NCBI RefSeq assembly: GCF_050433505.1
Contig: NZ_JBNPXC010000003.1
Coordinates: 186,001-250,000 of the forward strand
Reading direction: 5' to 3'
Origin: Methanobacterium_D oryzae
Lineage (GTDB): Archaea > Methanobacteriota > Methanobacteria > Methanobacteriales > Methanobacteriaceae
Length of the DNA stretch: 64,000 bases
In this document: positions 37,615 through 45,135 of the stretch, piece by piece
Layout of the letters: every line of letters starts with the position of its first letter
Numbering within the stretch: the first letter of the stretch is position 1
Position numbers and translations under genes: made by a program
Notes under the pieces: generated by a model
Database searches by the model: none
What the model was told of the DNA's origin: nothing
Seen by the model: only the letters and a program-made list of their open reading frames with translations

Positions 37615-38828
37615 ACCGTGCTAAAAAAGCTCAGAAAAAAAAAGCTCTTTATGGAGAAGACATTGATCTGGAAAAATTCATAAGAGAAGAAGCAGGAGAA
37701 CATGAAAGAGTAGATAGGGCTAACGAAGTTCCTAAAAAAGTACAGGACACATTACTTAAAGTAGGAGTTGATCCGAGCGAAAAAGAACGATCAGGTACTT
37801 TTATTCAGGTAGATCAAAGTGGAGTTTGTACTACATGTGCCTCTGAAGGCGTGGAAATAATGGGAATGAATGTAGCGCTTGATAAGTACAATTGGATTAA
37901 AGACTACATGTGGAAAGCTGTAGCACCAGATACTGATAAATATACTGCCCAAACAGCAATTAGAGAAGCTGAAGAAGGTAGCAGTGGTTACTTTATTAGA
38001 TCCTTACCCGGTTCAAAGGAAGTTTTCCCTCTACAAGCATGTATGTTTATTGGTGATGAAAAAGTAATGCAAACTGCCCATAACATTATTATTGCCGAAG
38101 AAAATTCTGAATTGCATATAATCACTGGTTGTGCTACGGGAGAAGATGTAAGTTCAGCTCTTCACGTTGGAGTTTCTGAATTCTATCTTAAACCAGGGTC
38201 TAAAATCACTTTTACTATGGTTCACAATTGGGCAGAACAAGTTGATGTGCGTCCGAGAACAGGTGTCATGGTTGGAGATGAATCAACCTACATTAGTAAC
38301 TATATTCTCACAAGTCCTGTTAGAAGTATCCAATCTTATCCAACAGCTTATTGCTCTGGTAAAAATTCAAAAGTACTCTTCCAGTCAATTCTTGGGGGTC
38401 TAAAAGATTCTGTATTAGATATGGGTTCCAGAGTTATATTGGAAGGAGAAGGATCAAGCACAGAAATGATTTCAAGAGCTGTTACAAAGGATCAGTCACA
38501 GATTTACGCTCGTGGACATCTTGCAGGTAGAACACAAAACGTTAAAGGACATTTAGAGTGTCATGGATTAGTTTTATCTGATGAATCCATGATGTATGCA
38601 GTTCCAGAACTTGAAGGTAGTGCTACTGAACTTGAAATGTCCCATGAAGCTGCTGTTGGTAAAATAGCAGAAGAAGAAGTTTTATATCTTATGTCAAGAG
38701 GTCTTACAGAAGAAGAAGCTGCTTCTATGATTGTAAGAGGATTCTTAAGTATGGACATTACTGGTTTACCTCCAGAACTTGCTGAGGAAACCAAAAGAAT
38801 GATGGATATGAGTTTAAAAGGTATGTAA
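37596..38828 (+). CDS. sufB: Fe-S cluster assembly scaffold SufB
   Basis: 410 residues; SufB/SufD family, archaeal SufBC type. The right-handed beta-helix core runs from about 110 to 330 (FIGDEKVMQTAHNIIIAEENSELHIITGC... and IYARGHLAGRTQNVKGHLECHGLVLSD). Cysteines occur in CTTCASEG, SYPTAYCSG and HLECHG. The C-terminal helices (EEEVLYLMSRGLTEEEAASMIVRGF) contact SufC in homologues. Translationally coupled to sufC. Confidence 0.93.
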   Translation: MLQSALDRAKKAQKKKALYGEDIDLEKFIREEAGEHERVDRANEVPKKVQDTLLKVGVDPSEKERSGTFIQVDQSGVCTTCASEGVEIMGMNVALDKYNWIKDYMWKAVAPDTDKYTAQTAIREAEEGSSGYFIRSLPGSKEVFPLQACMFIGDEKVMQTAHNIIIAEENSELHIITGCATGEDVSSALHVGVSEFYLKPGSKITFTMVHNWAEQVDVRPRTGVMVGDESTYISNYILTSPVRSIQSYPTAYCSGKNSKVLFQSILGGLKDSVLDMGSRVILEGEGSSTEMISRAVTKDQSQIYARGHLAGRTQNVKGHLECHGLVLSDESMMYAVPELEGSATELEMSHEAAVGKIAEEEVLYLMSRGLTEEEAASMIVRGFLSMDITGLPPELAEETKRMMDMSLKGM

Positions 38829-38866
38829 TCATTTGAATAATTTTATTCAATGATTTTTTTTCTATT
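38828..38866 (+). terminator. sufB terminator hairpin
   Basis: Directly after the stop is an 18-bp inverted repeat, TTGAATAA-tt-TTATTCAA (38833-38850), extendable by ATCAT/ATGAT with one bulge, followed by an eight-T run. Confidence 0.65.
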
Positions 38867-38963
38867 TTTTATTTTAAAGTTTAATACTAATTTTTGAAAA
38901 TTATTTTTGTCTCCAAAAATATTAACTTTAATTAAATACATAATATTTTTGAGGTAATAGATT

Positions 38964-39461
38964 ATGTATTTAAATGGTGAAGCACGTGTTGGAGAAGGAA
39001 ATGAAGTTGCGCATATTGATCTTTTAATAGGTGATAAAGAAGGTCATGTTGGTCAGGCATTTGCAAATGCTCTTGCAAATCAGGTAGAGAGTCATACATC
39101 CCTTTTTGCATTAATAGCACCAAATCTTATAGCAAAACCATTAACATTAATGGTTCCTAAGTTTTCAATTACTGGAATGGCAGATGTAGTGAAAATTTAT
39201 GGGCCCGCACAAAAAGCTATAGCCATGGCTGTTGTAGATAGTGTTTATAATGAAGTTATTCCTGAAGATAACGTCGAAAATATCTGTATGATTTGTGGTG
39301 TTTTAATTCAGCCCGATGCTAAAGATAATGACAAAATTTATAAAAATAATTACGAAGCTATGAAATTAGCTATAAGAAGAGCATTTACTGAAGAACCTTC
39401 AATTGAGGAAATATTGAATGAGAAAGATTCAGTTATTCATCCTTTCTATCAAGGCCCTTGA
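38964..39461 (+). CDS. fae: formaldehyde-activating enzyme (stand-alone)
   Basis: 165 residues; condenses formaldehyde with tetrahydromethanopterin to methylene-H4MPT. The catalytic histidine of the family falls at residue 17 (GEGNEVAHIDLLIGDKEGHVGQAF). Also typical are NQVESHTSLFALIAPNL and FSITGMADVVKIYGPAQKA. In many methanogens Fae is fused to hexulose-phosphate synthase; here it ends after the Fae domain and no Hps follows. GAGGTAATAG ribosome site. Confidence 0.92.
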   Translation: MYLNGEARVGEGNEVAHIDLLIGDKEGHVGQAFANALANQVESHTSLFALIAPNLIAKPLTLMVPKFSITGMADVVKIYGPAQKAIAMAVVDSVYNEVIPEDNVENICMICGVLIQPDAKDNDKIYKNNYEAMKLAIRRAFTEEPSIEEILNEKDSVIHPFYQGP

Positions 39462-39535
39462 GAACTATAAAATAAAATTAGCTTAAAAATTAGATTTAAT
39501 TTATTAAATAAAAGTAATAGATATGAAAAGTTAAA

Positions 39536-39808
39536 TTAGGATTCTGAAATTATTATAAATTCACCGACTTTTTCAACTTTTCCGAATGGAACTAAAAGGT
39601 GATCTCCTTTTTTCTTTGCGCCTTTAACATTTATATTTCTGCCTTTTTCAACTTTTATGACAACATCAGTGATTTTACCTGTCTTTCCATTTATAATAAG
39701 CTCATCAAGTTCTCCTAATATCCTTGCGTTGTTTGTTGCTACTTGATACCCTTTGATTTCGCTCCAAACTTTTTCTTCCCCTTTAATAAGTTTTCTCTCT
39801 TCATTCAT
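39536..39808 (-). CDS. PRC-barrel domain protein
   Basis: 90 residues. A beta-barrel of the PRC type: VWSEIKGYQVATNNARILGELDELIINGKTGKITDVVIKVEKG, ending HLLVPFGKVEKVGEFIII. Members bind RNA-processing or membrane partners; its role here is unknown. A GTG three codons upstream is inside the GGGTGATAGTG ribosome region, so the ATG is used. Its start overlaps the end of cobY by eight bases, indicating co-expression. Confidence 0.85.
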   Translation of the reverse strand: MNEERKLIKGEEKVWSEIKGYQVATNNARILGELDELIINGKTGKITDVVIKVEKGRNINVKGAKKKGDHLLVPFGKVEKVGEFIIISES

Positions 39809-40394
39809 CACTATCACCCAACAGCTTCTTTAAAAGATTTATGTCTTCACATGTATTAATGTTTACGGCAAGTTCTATTTTTTCTAATATTAAAACTTCC
39901 TCATTCTGTGTCTTGTTAATACTTCTTAATATATTTAATCCCGATGGAACCAAATTCTCAAATACCGAAGTTGGCTTTAGGTTATTTTCTATAAAAAAAT
40001 CTTCTGGAATCATTACACTCATTGCAGGTTTACTTGATTTTTCATACCTCCTAAGCACATAATCAATTATTTCTCCTGTAATAAGAGGTAAATCTGCAGT
40101 TAATGTAAGCAAAACATCGTCTAATTTAAAATTTGAAATTATATATTGGAGATCATCAACATAATTTTTGCCCGGTGTTAAGATTGTTTTAATTCCTTGA
40201 TTTTTTAGAAATTCATCTGTTTTAGGTGTATTTTTGCTTGTTGCAATAATTATATCATTTATTTGTTTAGATTTCTTTAATGCATTAATTACATACATTA
40301 TCATAGGCTGATTATTTATTTTTATAAGGGGTTTTTCACCGTTAAAATTCATTCTGCTGCCTTTTCCACCCGCCATTACAAGAGCTGTTACCAT
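39801..40394 (-). CDS. cobY: adenosylcobinamide-phosphate guanylyltransferase CobY
   Basis: Archaeal, non-CobU enzyme that transfers GMP to adenosylcobinamide phosphate. 197 residues. Nucleotidyltransferase motif ALVMAGGKGSRM at the N-terminus, then EKPLIKINNQPMIMYVINAL and LLTLTADLPLI with the metal-binding Asp. Its product is the substrate of CobS. AAAAGGAAG ribosome site. Followed by the overlapping PRC-barrel gene. Confidence 0.93.
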   Translation of the reverse strand: MVTALVMAGGKGSRMNFNGEKPLIKINNQPMIMYVINALKKSKQINDIIIATSKNTPKTDEFLKNQGIKTILTPGKNYVDDLQYIISNFKLDDVLLTLTADLPLITGEIIDYVLRRYEKSSKPAMSVMIPEDFFIENNLKPTSVFENLVPSGLNILRSINKTQNEEVLILEKIELAVNINTCEDINLLKKLLGDSDE

Positions 40395-40706
40395 TTTATA
40401 GACTTCCTTTTAAATATTATAGTATAAATAGGCTTATTTTCTAATATTCTTCGCTAAAGCTATGAAAAAACACGGAATAATACCTTGAAATTTATTTTTT
40501 AAGAATATTATTCATATTAATTACTCTTTAAAATTTTTAGCATATAATTATTTGCTAAACTGTACATATTTAAGAACATTAAAATTTAAAAATAGTTTTT
40601 CTATATTATTTTTTTCAAAAATATTTAAAAATCTACAAGAAAGTTAAAATTATCTTCTATTAACTTTCTTTTGATGGATACAATTATAAATTAATTAAAG
40701 TTTTAT
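40395..40706 (-). other. AT-rich intergenic region between DUF2795 and cobY
   Basis: 312 bp between two minus-strand genes. A possible TATA (TATTTATAC on the minus strand, near 40424) lies rather close to cobY. Nothing else recognised. Confidence 0.5.
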
Positions 40707-40916
40707 CTAAAATTGTCTTTGAATGTCGCCTAAAATTCTTTTTAATTCCTGAGATGAATTAAATTTCTGATTTGGTAAACTTTTTAATGTATCTATTACT
40801 TCATGATTAGCATTTCTATTTTGCGCATGTTCAATTACTTCTTTTTTATTTGCTGGAAAATTAATATCTTTTATAAAAGGCCCAATTTGCGCTGGCGGCA
40901 AACCTCCTTGAACCAT
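40707..40916 (-). CDS. DUF2795 family small protein
   Basis: 69 residues. Family pattern PAQIGPFIKDINFPANKKEVIEHAQNRNANHEVIDTLKSLPNQKF with a helical end. Function unknown across archaea and bacteria. Ribosome site GAGGTGAG. Its 5' leader of about 75 bases contains a GAAAACC/GGTTTTC hairpin at 40952-40968. Confidence 0.85.
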   Translation of the reverse strand: MVQGGLPPAQIGPFIKDINFPANKKEVIEHAQNRNANHEVIDTLKSLPNQKFNSSQELKRILGDIQRQF

Positions 40917-40951
40917 ATTCTCACCTCAAATTTTTTTTGAATTCTGGCTCC

Positions 40952-40968
40952 GAAAACCGATGGTTTTC
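40952..40968 (-). repeat. hairpin in the DUF2795 leader
   Basis: Perfect 7-bp inverted repeat GAAAACC-gat-GGTTTTC. It has the same A-run / T-run layout as the hairpins of the array at 43.7-43.9 kb. It sits between the predicted transcript start (near 40991) and the start codon. Confidence 0.55.
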
Positions 40969-41010
40969 TTCAACGTCATTTTTTTTATAGTTTTATTTAA
41001 GATCATCACA

Positions 41011-41020
41011 CAATATAAAT
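41011..41020 (-). promoter_or_regulatory. TATA box of the DUF2795 gene
   Basis: Minus strand ATTTATATTG, giving a start near 40991. The same A/T-rich stretch lies upstream of the divergent DUF389 gene. Confidence 0.45.
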
Positions 41021-41104
41021 TTATTACATTTAACAATAATGTTAATACAAATAATTAAATAAATTAAAAAAATTATCGCTTGAGTTTAGAGTAATGATGA
41101 TAAC

Positions 41105-42184
41105 ATGGCATATAGGTTAATTATAATTATTCTTCCAGATTATGGAAACTTGGAAAAGTTAAAAAATATATTAAAAAAATATGATGTACTTAGCTCATGG
41201 TTTGTTGAATCAGCTGAAGATCAGATTGTTTTTAATGTAATAATACGCAGAGCAAAAACTGAATCTTTTATAAATACATTACAAAAACGTTTTTCAAATT
41301 TAGAAGGTTTTAGAATAAGCTTATTACCAGTTGAAGCATCAGTTCCTGTTCCAGAACCTATTGAAAAAATAGTATCAAAACACAGAGAAACTGCAGAAGA
41401 AAAAGAAGATACAACAATTGAAGATCTAACAGATCGCCTTGATCCTAAAGAGCTTATAAATAGACTTAGCCGTCATGAGATATATGCAAATATAGCAGAT
41501 ATGGCTAAATTATCAAATATATTTATCTTAATGGTAATTTTATCAGCCATAGTAGCTGCAATTGGTGTATTGAATAATAACGTTGCTGTTATAATTGGAG
41601 CTATGGTCATTGCACCTTTTTTAGGCCCTAACATGGCTTTATCACTTGCAACAACACTTGGAGATGTAGAATTAGCTAAAAATTCGATTAAAAGCAATTA
41701 TTTAGGCCTTTTAATAGCATTTTCATTATCGGTAATTCTTGGATTCATTTTTACAGTTGATCCTAACATTCCAGAAATTGCCTTAAGGGCAAGAACTAAC
41801 CTTGGAAGTATAACACTTGCATTTGCTTCAGGTATTACTGGAGCACTAGCTTTTACAGTTGGTTTTAGCACTACTTTAATTGGTGTAATGGTAGCTGTTG
41901 CTTTGCTTCCCCCACTTGTAACTTGTGGGTTATTAGTCGGGTCTGGAGAGTTTTCGCTTGCTTTAGGTGCATTTTTATTATTTTTTATAAACCTTGTTTG
42001 TGTTAATTTAGCAGGTATTTTAACATTTAAATTTCAAAAAATCCAACCAATATATCCTGAAAGCATAAATCGGGCTAAAATTATGACAAATATCGCTTTG
42101 TTATTATGGACATCTTTACTTTCAATATTTATAGTTTTAATTCTCCTTTATAGAGGAGCTTTTGGTGTGTTATTGCTTGGATAA
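41105..42184 (+). CDS. DUF389 (TIGR00341) family membrane protein
   Basis: 359 residues. N-terminal cytoplasmic alpha/beta domain (about 1-115; YRLIIIILPDYGNLEKLKNIL) resembling an ACT-like sensor, then seven or so helices starting at residue 140, with the family segment NNNVAVIIGAMVIAPFLGPNMALSLATTLGD and LLPPLVTCGLLVG. Transport substrate unknown. ATG start. Convergent with the marker 14 gene. Confidence 0.85.
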   Translation: MAYRLIIIILPDYGNLEKLKNILKKYDVLSSWFVESAEDQIVFNVIIRRAKTESFINTLQKRFSNLEGFRISLLPVEASVPVPEPIEKIVSKHRETAEEKEDTTIEDLTDRLDPKELINRLSRHEIYANIADMAKLSNIFILMVILSAIVAAIGVLNNNVAVIIGAMVIAPFLGPNMALSLATTLGDVELAKNSIKSNYLGLLIAFSLSVILGFIFTVDPNIPEIALRARTNLGSITLAFASGITGALAFTVGFSTTLIGVMVAVALLPPLVTCGLLVGSGEFSLALGAFLLFFINLVCVNLAGILTFKFQKIQPIYPESINRAKIMTNIALLLWTSLLSIFIVLILLYRGAFGVLLLG

Positions 42185-42220
42185 TAAAAAATTAATTAAA
42201 AATAAGGAAATAATTAAATG

Positions 42221-43696
42221 TTACATTCCCTTTTGTTTTTGTAATTTCCTTCTCTGCCCTAATATACATGGACCGCCCTGCCTACCACCAATAGGAACAT
42301 GTGGTGTCCCAATGGAATTCATACAGCGAGCCATTACAGCTGCACCCATTGCAAGAGCATCAGAAACAAATATAGTATCTTTATATTTTTCTTTTGAGTA
42401 ATTTAATATAAATTCAGGTTTTCTTCCAGTTATTCCTGCCCTACCAGTTACTCCTAACATTGATCCTTCTTCAACTACTCCTTCTGCAAAAGCTTCTTCA
42501 CTCAGTCTTTGTACTATTTTAGCACTTACATGGTCAAGGGTTGCAAATAGAGTATGTATTCCACTTTCATCATAAATTTCATGACCTATATCTGTTAATT
42601 TAGGTATTTTATCTCCATTTTTACCTACATCACACCCTATAAGAGTAGTCCCAGCTTCATATGCTGCTTTTGGATCTACAGGAACTGTTCCAAATCGTTC
42701 CCTTTTTTCTGGAACTCTTCCTATATCTAAATGTTCATGAACACGTTCTGCATATTTTTCAGCCGCTTTCCAGTCCGCTTTTTTTAAAATTTCTCTACTG
42801 TAGAGATCTAAAGCTGCTCCACCACGTTTATCTACTTTTTCTGTTCCACGTATTATAGCATCAGACACAGCCCCTGCAAGTCCGCAGAAGTTTCCTATAG
42901 TTCTTGCATATGGCTCTCCACCATTGGTAATTCTTCCAGCGAGTGTTGTTCCAAAGTCCATTGAGACACAAGGGTTACGGAAATCAACGTTAGTCCATTT
43001 AGCACCAACTTTTATACCTGCTGTTACAAGTTCTCCTTCCATTTCGTTTGCAACAACTGCTCTTCCTGTTGGTGGAAGCACGCTTACTACAGCACCATCA
43101 AACATTACCTTTTCAATGAGGGTAAAATCTCTTAATCTTTTTGGGAAGCTTTCTATTGACATTGCTGGTGACATTTTGCTTGGAGGTATTCCTGCATCAA
43201 GACAACCATCAGCAAGTGCAATTATAAGTTCTCCAACCTCTTTGGGTGATGCAAATCCTGCAGTTACTCCTGTAGAACGGACTACAAAGTCTAAATCTTT
43301 ATCCATATCTATTTTTGATCTTTTTATTGATTCAAGGATGGTATCTCTGACCATTTCAGAAACTGATTCTTTTGTAAGTTCTACTTCCCATACAGTTTCA
43401 CCAAAGACTTTTTCACCGGGTTTAGGCGGCCTAATGTCTCTGGTCATTCTGACTGTTTTATCAAGGAGATATGTCCTGCTTGTCTCCAGATTTGTTGCTG
43501 TTAAAATACATTTTGTAGTTGTGTTTCCAAGTTCAACTGATGCTACAACATAATATGTTTCAGGCTTCATTCCAAGCCCTGCACCTGCTCTTTTTTTAGT
43601 AAAAGCTGTTGACTTTATATCTTCAATAGAAACGTATTTACTTTTTGCAATAACCGGTTTTGGACCTCTGCTTAATATTTTTCCCAAGAATGACAA
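42221..43696 (-). CDS. methanogenesis marker protein 14
   Basis: 491 residues. ASKHA-like ATPase features (VASVELGNTTTKCILTATN and VSMDFGTTLAGRI) and the family's C-terminal TPHVPIGGRQGGPCILGQRR. Found only in methanogens; function unknown. Start choice: TTG at 43696, with GGAGGG six bases upstream, fits the family N-terminus SLSFLGKILSRGPKPV. The longer frame from 43759 would read through the ribosome site and two leader hairpins. Preceded by a leader of about 230 bases made largely of hairpins. Confidence 0.85.
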   Translation of the reverse strand: MSFLGKILSRGPKPVIAKSKYVSIEDIKSTAFTKKRAGAGLGMKPETYYVVASVELGNTTTKCILTATNLETSRTYLLDKTVRMTRDIRPPKPGEKVFGETVWEVELTKESVSEMVRDTILESIKRSKIDMDKDLDFVVRSTGVTAGFASPKEVGELIIALADGCLDAGIPPSKMSPAMSIESFPKRLRDFTLIEKVMFDGAVVSVLPPTGRAVVANEMEGELVTAGIKVGAKWTNVDFRNPCVSMDFGTTLAGRITNGGEPYARTIGNFCGLAGAVSDAIIRGTEKVDKRGGAALDLYSREILKKADWKAAEKYAERVHEHLDIGRVPEKRERFGTVPVDPKAAYEAGTTLIGCDVGKNGDKIPKLTDIGHEIYDESGIHTLFATLDHVSAKIVQRLSEEAFAEGVVEEGSMLGVTGRAGITGRKPEFILNYSKEKYKDTIFVSDALAMGAAVMARCMNSIGTPHVPIGGRQGGPCILGQRRKLQKQKGM

Positions 43697-43706
43697 TGAA
43701 TACCCT

Positions 43707-43887
43707 CCGAAAATATTTAATTTTCGGGGTTTACGAACATATTGTGTTCGGAACATCAAAAACCTAAGTTTTTGAATGTTCAGGAAAAACAGTCAAATTC
43801 TTCGAATTTGATGCTGCAAAATCAGAGATTTTTGCATGCCATCGAATACGGAGTGTTCAGGACACTGAAAACACAAGTTTTCAAGTG
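43707..43887 (-). repeat. array of different hairpins in the marker 14 leader
   Basis: Six inverted repeats within 181 bp: 43707-43727 (CCGAAAAT/ATTTTCGG), 43734-43750 (CGAACA/TGTTCG), 43751-43781 (GAACAT-CAAAAAC/GTTTTTG-a-ATGTTC), 43790-43816 (TCAAATTC/GAATTTGA plus CAG/CTG), 43816-43835 (GCAAAATC/GATTTTTGC) and 43863-43887 (CACT-GAAAAC/GTTTTC-a-AGTG). Loops are 3-5 bases. The arms share an A-run/T-run pattern but differ in sequence. TGTTCAGGA recurs directly at 43777 and 43854. The first hairpin touches the Shine-Dalgarno of marker 14. Confidence 0.75.
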
Positions 43888-43943
43888 CTATGTTTTTCCT
43901 TCAACCTCCAAAATTAAAAACTATTAATAAAATTGTTAGAGAA

Positions 43944-43954
43944 GAATATAAATT
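43944..43954 (-). promoter_or_regulatory. TATA box of the marker 14 transcript
   Basis: Minus strand AATTTATATTC; start near 43925, so the leader would be about 230 bases and contain the whole hairpin array. Confidence 0.45.
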
Positions 43955-44041
43955 ATTCGATTTTATTTTGATATTATTAAAACAAGTAATTTTTATGTTA
44001 ATATTCAAAAAATATAGAGCCTTATCTACAAATATTTATCA

Positions 44042-45001
44042 TTATATAGAAATAGCTATCCTTATTGTTATATAACACACATATACAATGACTAAAATTA
44101 ACCCTGCATACCTTGTAAGCTTCATTTTCCACCCGGCAAGTAAAAGGAGTAATGCTGTTACAAAAATCATTACTGGGGCATCAAATACGACTGAAAGTGG
44201 TTCTACTGGAATATTCATAAAAAGTGCCGGTACTCCTAAGCCTATCATGATATTAAATACATTACTGCCTAAAACTGTTCCGATTGATAAACTATGTAAC
44301 TTTTTCATTGCTGAATTTAAAGTAACCACAAATTCTGGCGCACTTGTTCCTATTCCTAATGCAAATAGTCCAACTAATATTTCAGGGATTCCTGCAATTT
44401 CTGCTAGTTCAACGCCACTATAAACAAGTAATCTGCATCCAATTATTAAGCCTATAAGTCCTATAATTAAAAAGGATATATTTTTTCGAGTTATGGCTTT
44501 CTTTTTTGATTTTTCTTCATCTTTAGTATTTTCAGAATTATTCCTTTGTGCTCTTATTAATATCCACAAATAAATTACATAAACTGCGATGAGAATAATT
44601 CCGACTATTCTTGTGATTTCATTAGTAATAAGCAGAAAAGCCATAAGTATTAAAGCTGTTAGAAGTGTCATCATCCCATCACGCATAATTTCTTGACGGT
44701 TAGTCTCGATTACACCTGCTACAAATGCTGAAATACCCAGTATTCCTGCGATATTCCATATATTTGAGCCAATGACAACACCAACACCAATATCGCTGCT
44801 TCCAGTTAAAGTTGCTATCATTGCAGATCCAAATTCAGGTAGTGATGTTCCTATAGCTGATGCAGTAACCCCTAATATTATCTGGGAAATTCCAAGGGAT
44901 GATCCTATATCAACTAAATTATCAACAAATAAATCTGCAGCTTTAATAACTATTAACAAAGAGATTATTAAAGCTCCCACTAATCCAATTATTTGAATCA
45001 T
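44042..45001 (-). CDS. CaCA-family cation antiporter (YrbG-like)
   Basis: 319 residues, about ten helices in two inverted halves. The alpha repeats carry the ion-binding motifs GTSLPEFGSAMIATLTG...GSNIWNI and GTSAPEFVVTLNSAM...GSNVFNI. A charged cytoplasmic loop (about 150-172) separates the halves. Exchanges Na+ or H+ for Ca2+ or a related ion; exact ions unknown. It has its own TATA box, and an operator-like sequence identical, bar one base, to the nif operator lies just upstream of the ATG. Confidence 0.88.
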   Translation of the reverse strand: MIQIIGLVGALIISLLIVIKAADLFVDNLVDIGSSLGISQIILGVTASAIGTSLPEFGSAMIATLTGSSDIGVGVVIGSNIWNIAGILGISAFVAGVIETNRQEIMRDGMMTLLTALILMAFLLITNEITRIVGIILIAVYVIYLWILIRAQRNNSENTKDEEKSKKKAITRKNISFLIIGLIGLIIGCRLLVYSGVELAEIAGIPEILVGLFALGIGTSAPEFVVTLNSAMKKLHSLSIGTVLGSNVFNIMIGLGVPALFMNIPVEPLSVVFDAPVMIFVTALLLLLAGWKMKLTRYAGLILVIVYVCYITIRIAISI

Positions 45002-45007
45002 TATAAC

Positions 45008-45027
45008 ACCGGAAGTATATTTCCTAC
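45008..45027 (-). promoter_or_regulatory. NrpR-type operator before the cation antiporter
   Basis: GGAAGTATATTTCC (45011-45024) fits GGAA-N6-TTCC. The surrounding 20 bp differ from the nif operator region (3657-3676) at one position only, in the same orientation. It overlaps the expected transcript start, seven to ten bases before the ATG. Confidence 0.65.
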
Positions 45028-45033
45028 ATATGA

Positions 45034-45041
45034 TATTTAAA
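45034..45041 (-). promoter_or_regulatory. TATA box of the cation antiporter gene
   Basis: Minus strand TTTAAATA preceded by CCAAACA. Predicted start near 45013, giving a leader of about 12 bases that overlaps the operator. Confidence 0.6.
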
Positions 45042-45095
45042 TGTTTGGAAAAATTTAGTGCAAAATTAAAATTTGATTACAACTTATTTCAATAA

Positions 45096-45126
45096 AAAAA
45101 TAAAAAATTTAGGCGAATAATCGCCT
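45096..45126 (-). terminator. mtr operon terminator
   Basis: Ten bases after the mtrH stop, AGGCGA-ataa-TCGCCT (45111-45126) can form a GC-containing hairpin followed on the minus strand by AAATTTTTTATTTTTTT. Good intrinsic-type terminator. Confidence 0.7.
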
Positions 45127-45135
45127 TTTAATTGC

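Noticed and set aside
42221..43759. Longer marker 14 protein starting at 43759
   Set aside because: The extra 21 residues are encoded by the ribosome site and leader hairpins; TTG 43696 has a properly spaced Shine-Dalgarno and fits the family N-terminus.
43707..43887. CRISPR or tRNA-like RNA explanation for the hairpin array
   Set aside because: No constant repeat with spacers and no cloverleaf; arms differ from one hairpin to the next.
43742..43927. Plus-strand open frame across the hairpin array
   Set aside because: Runs through self-complementary DNA, lacks a ribosome site and gives a low-complexity peptide; the structure explains the sequence better.
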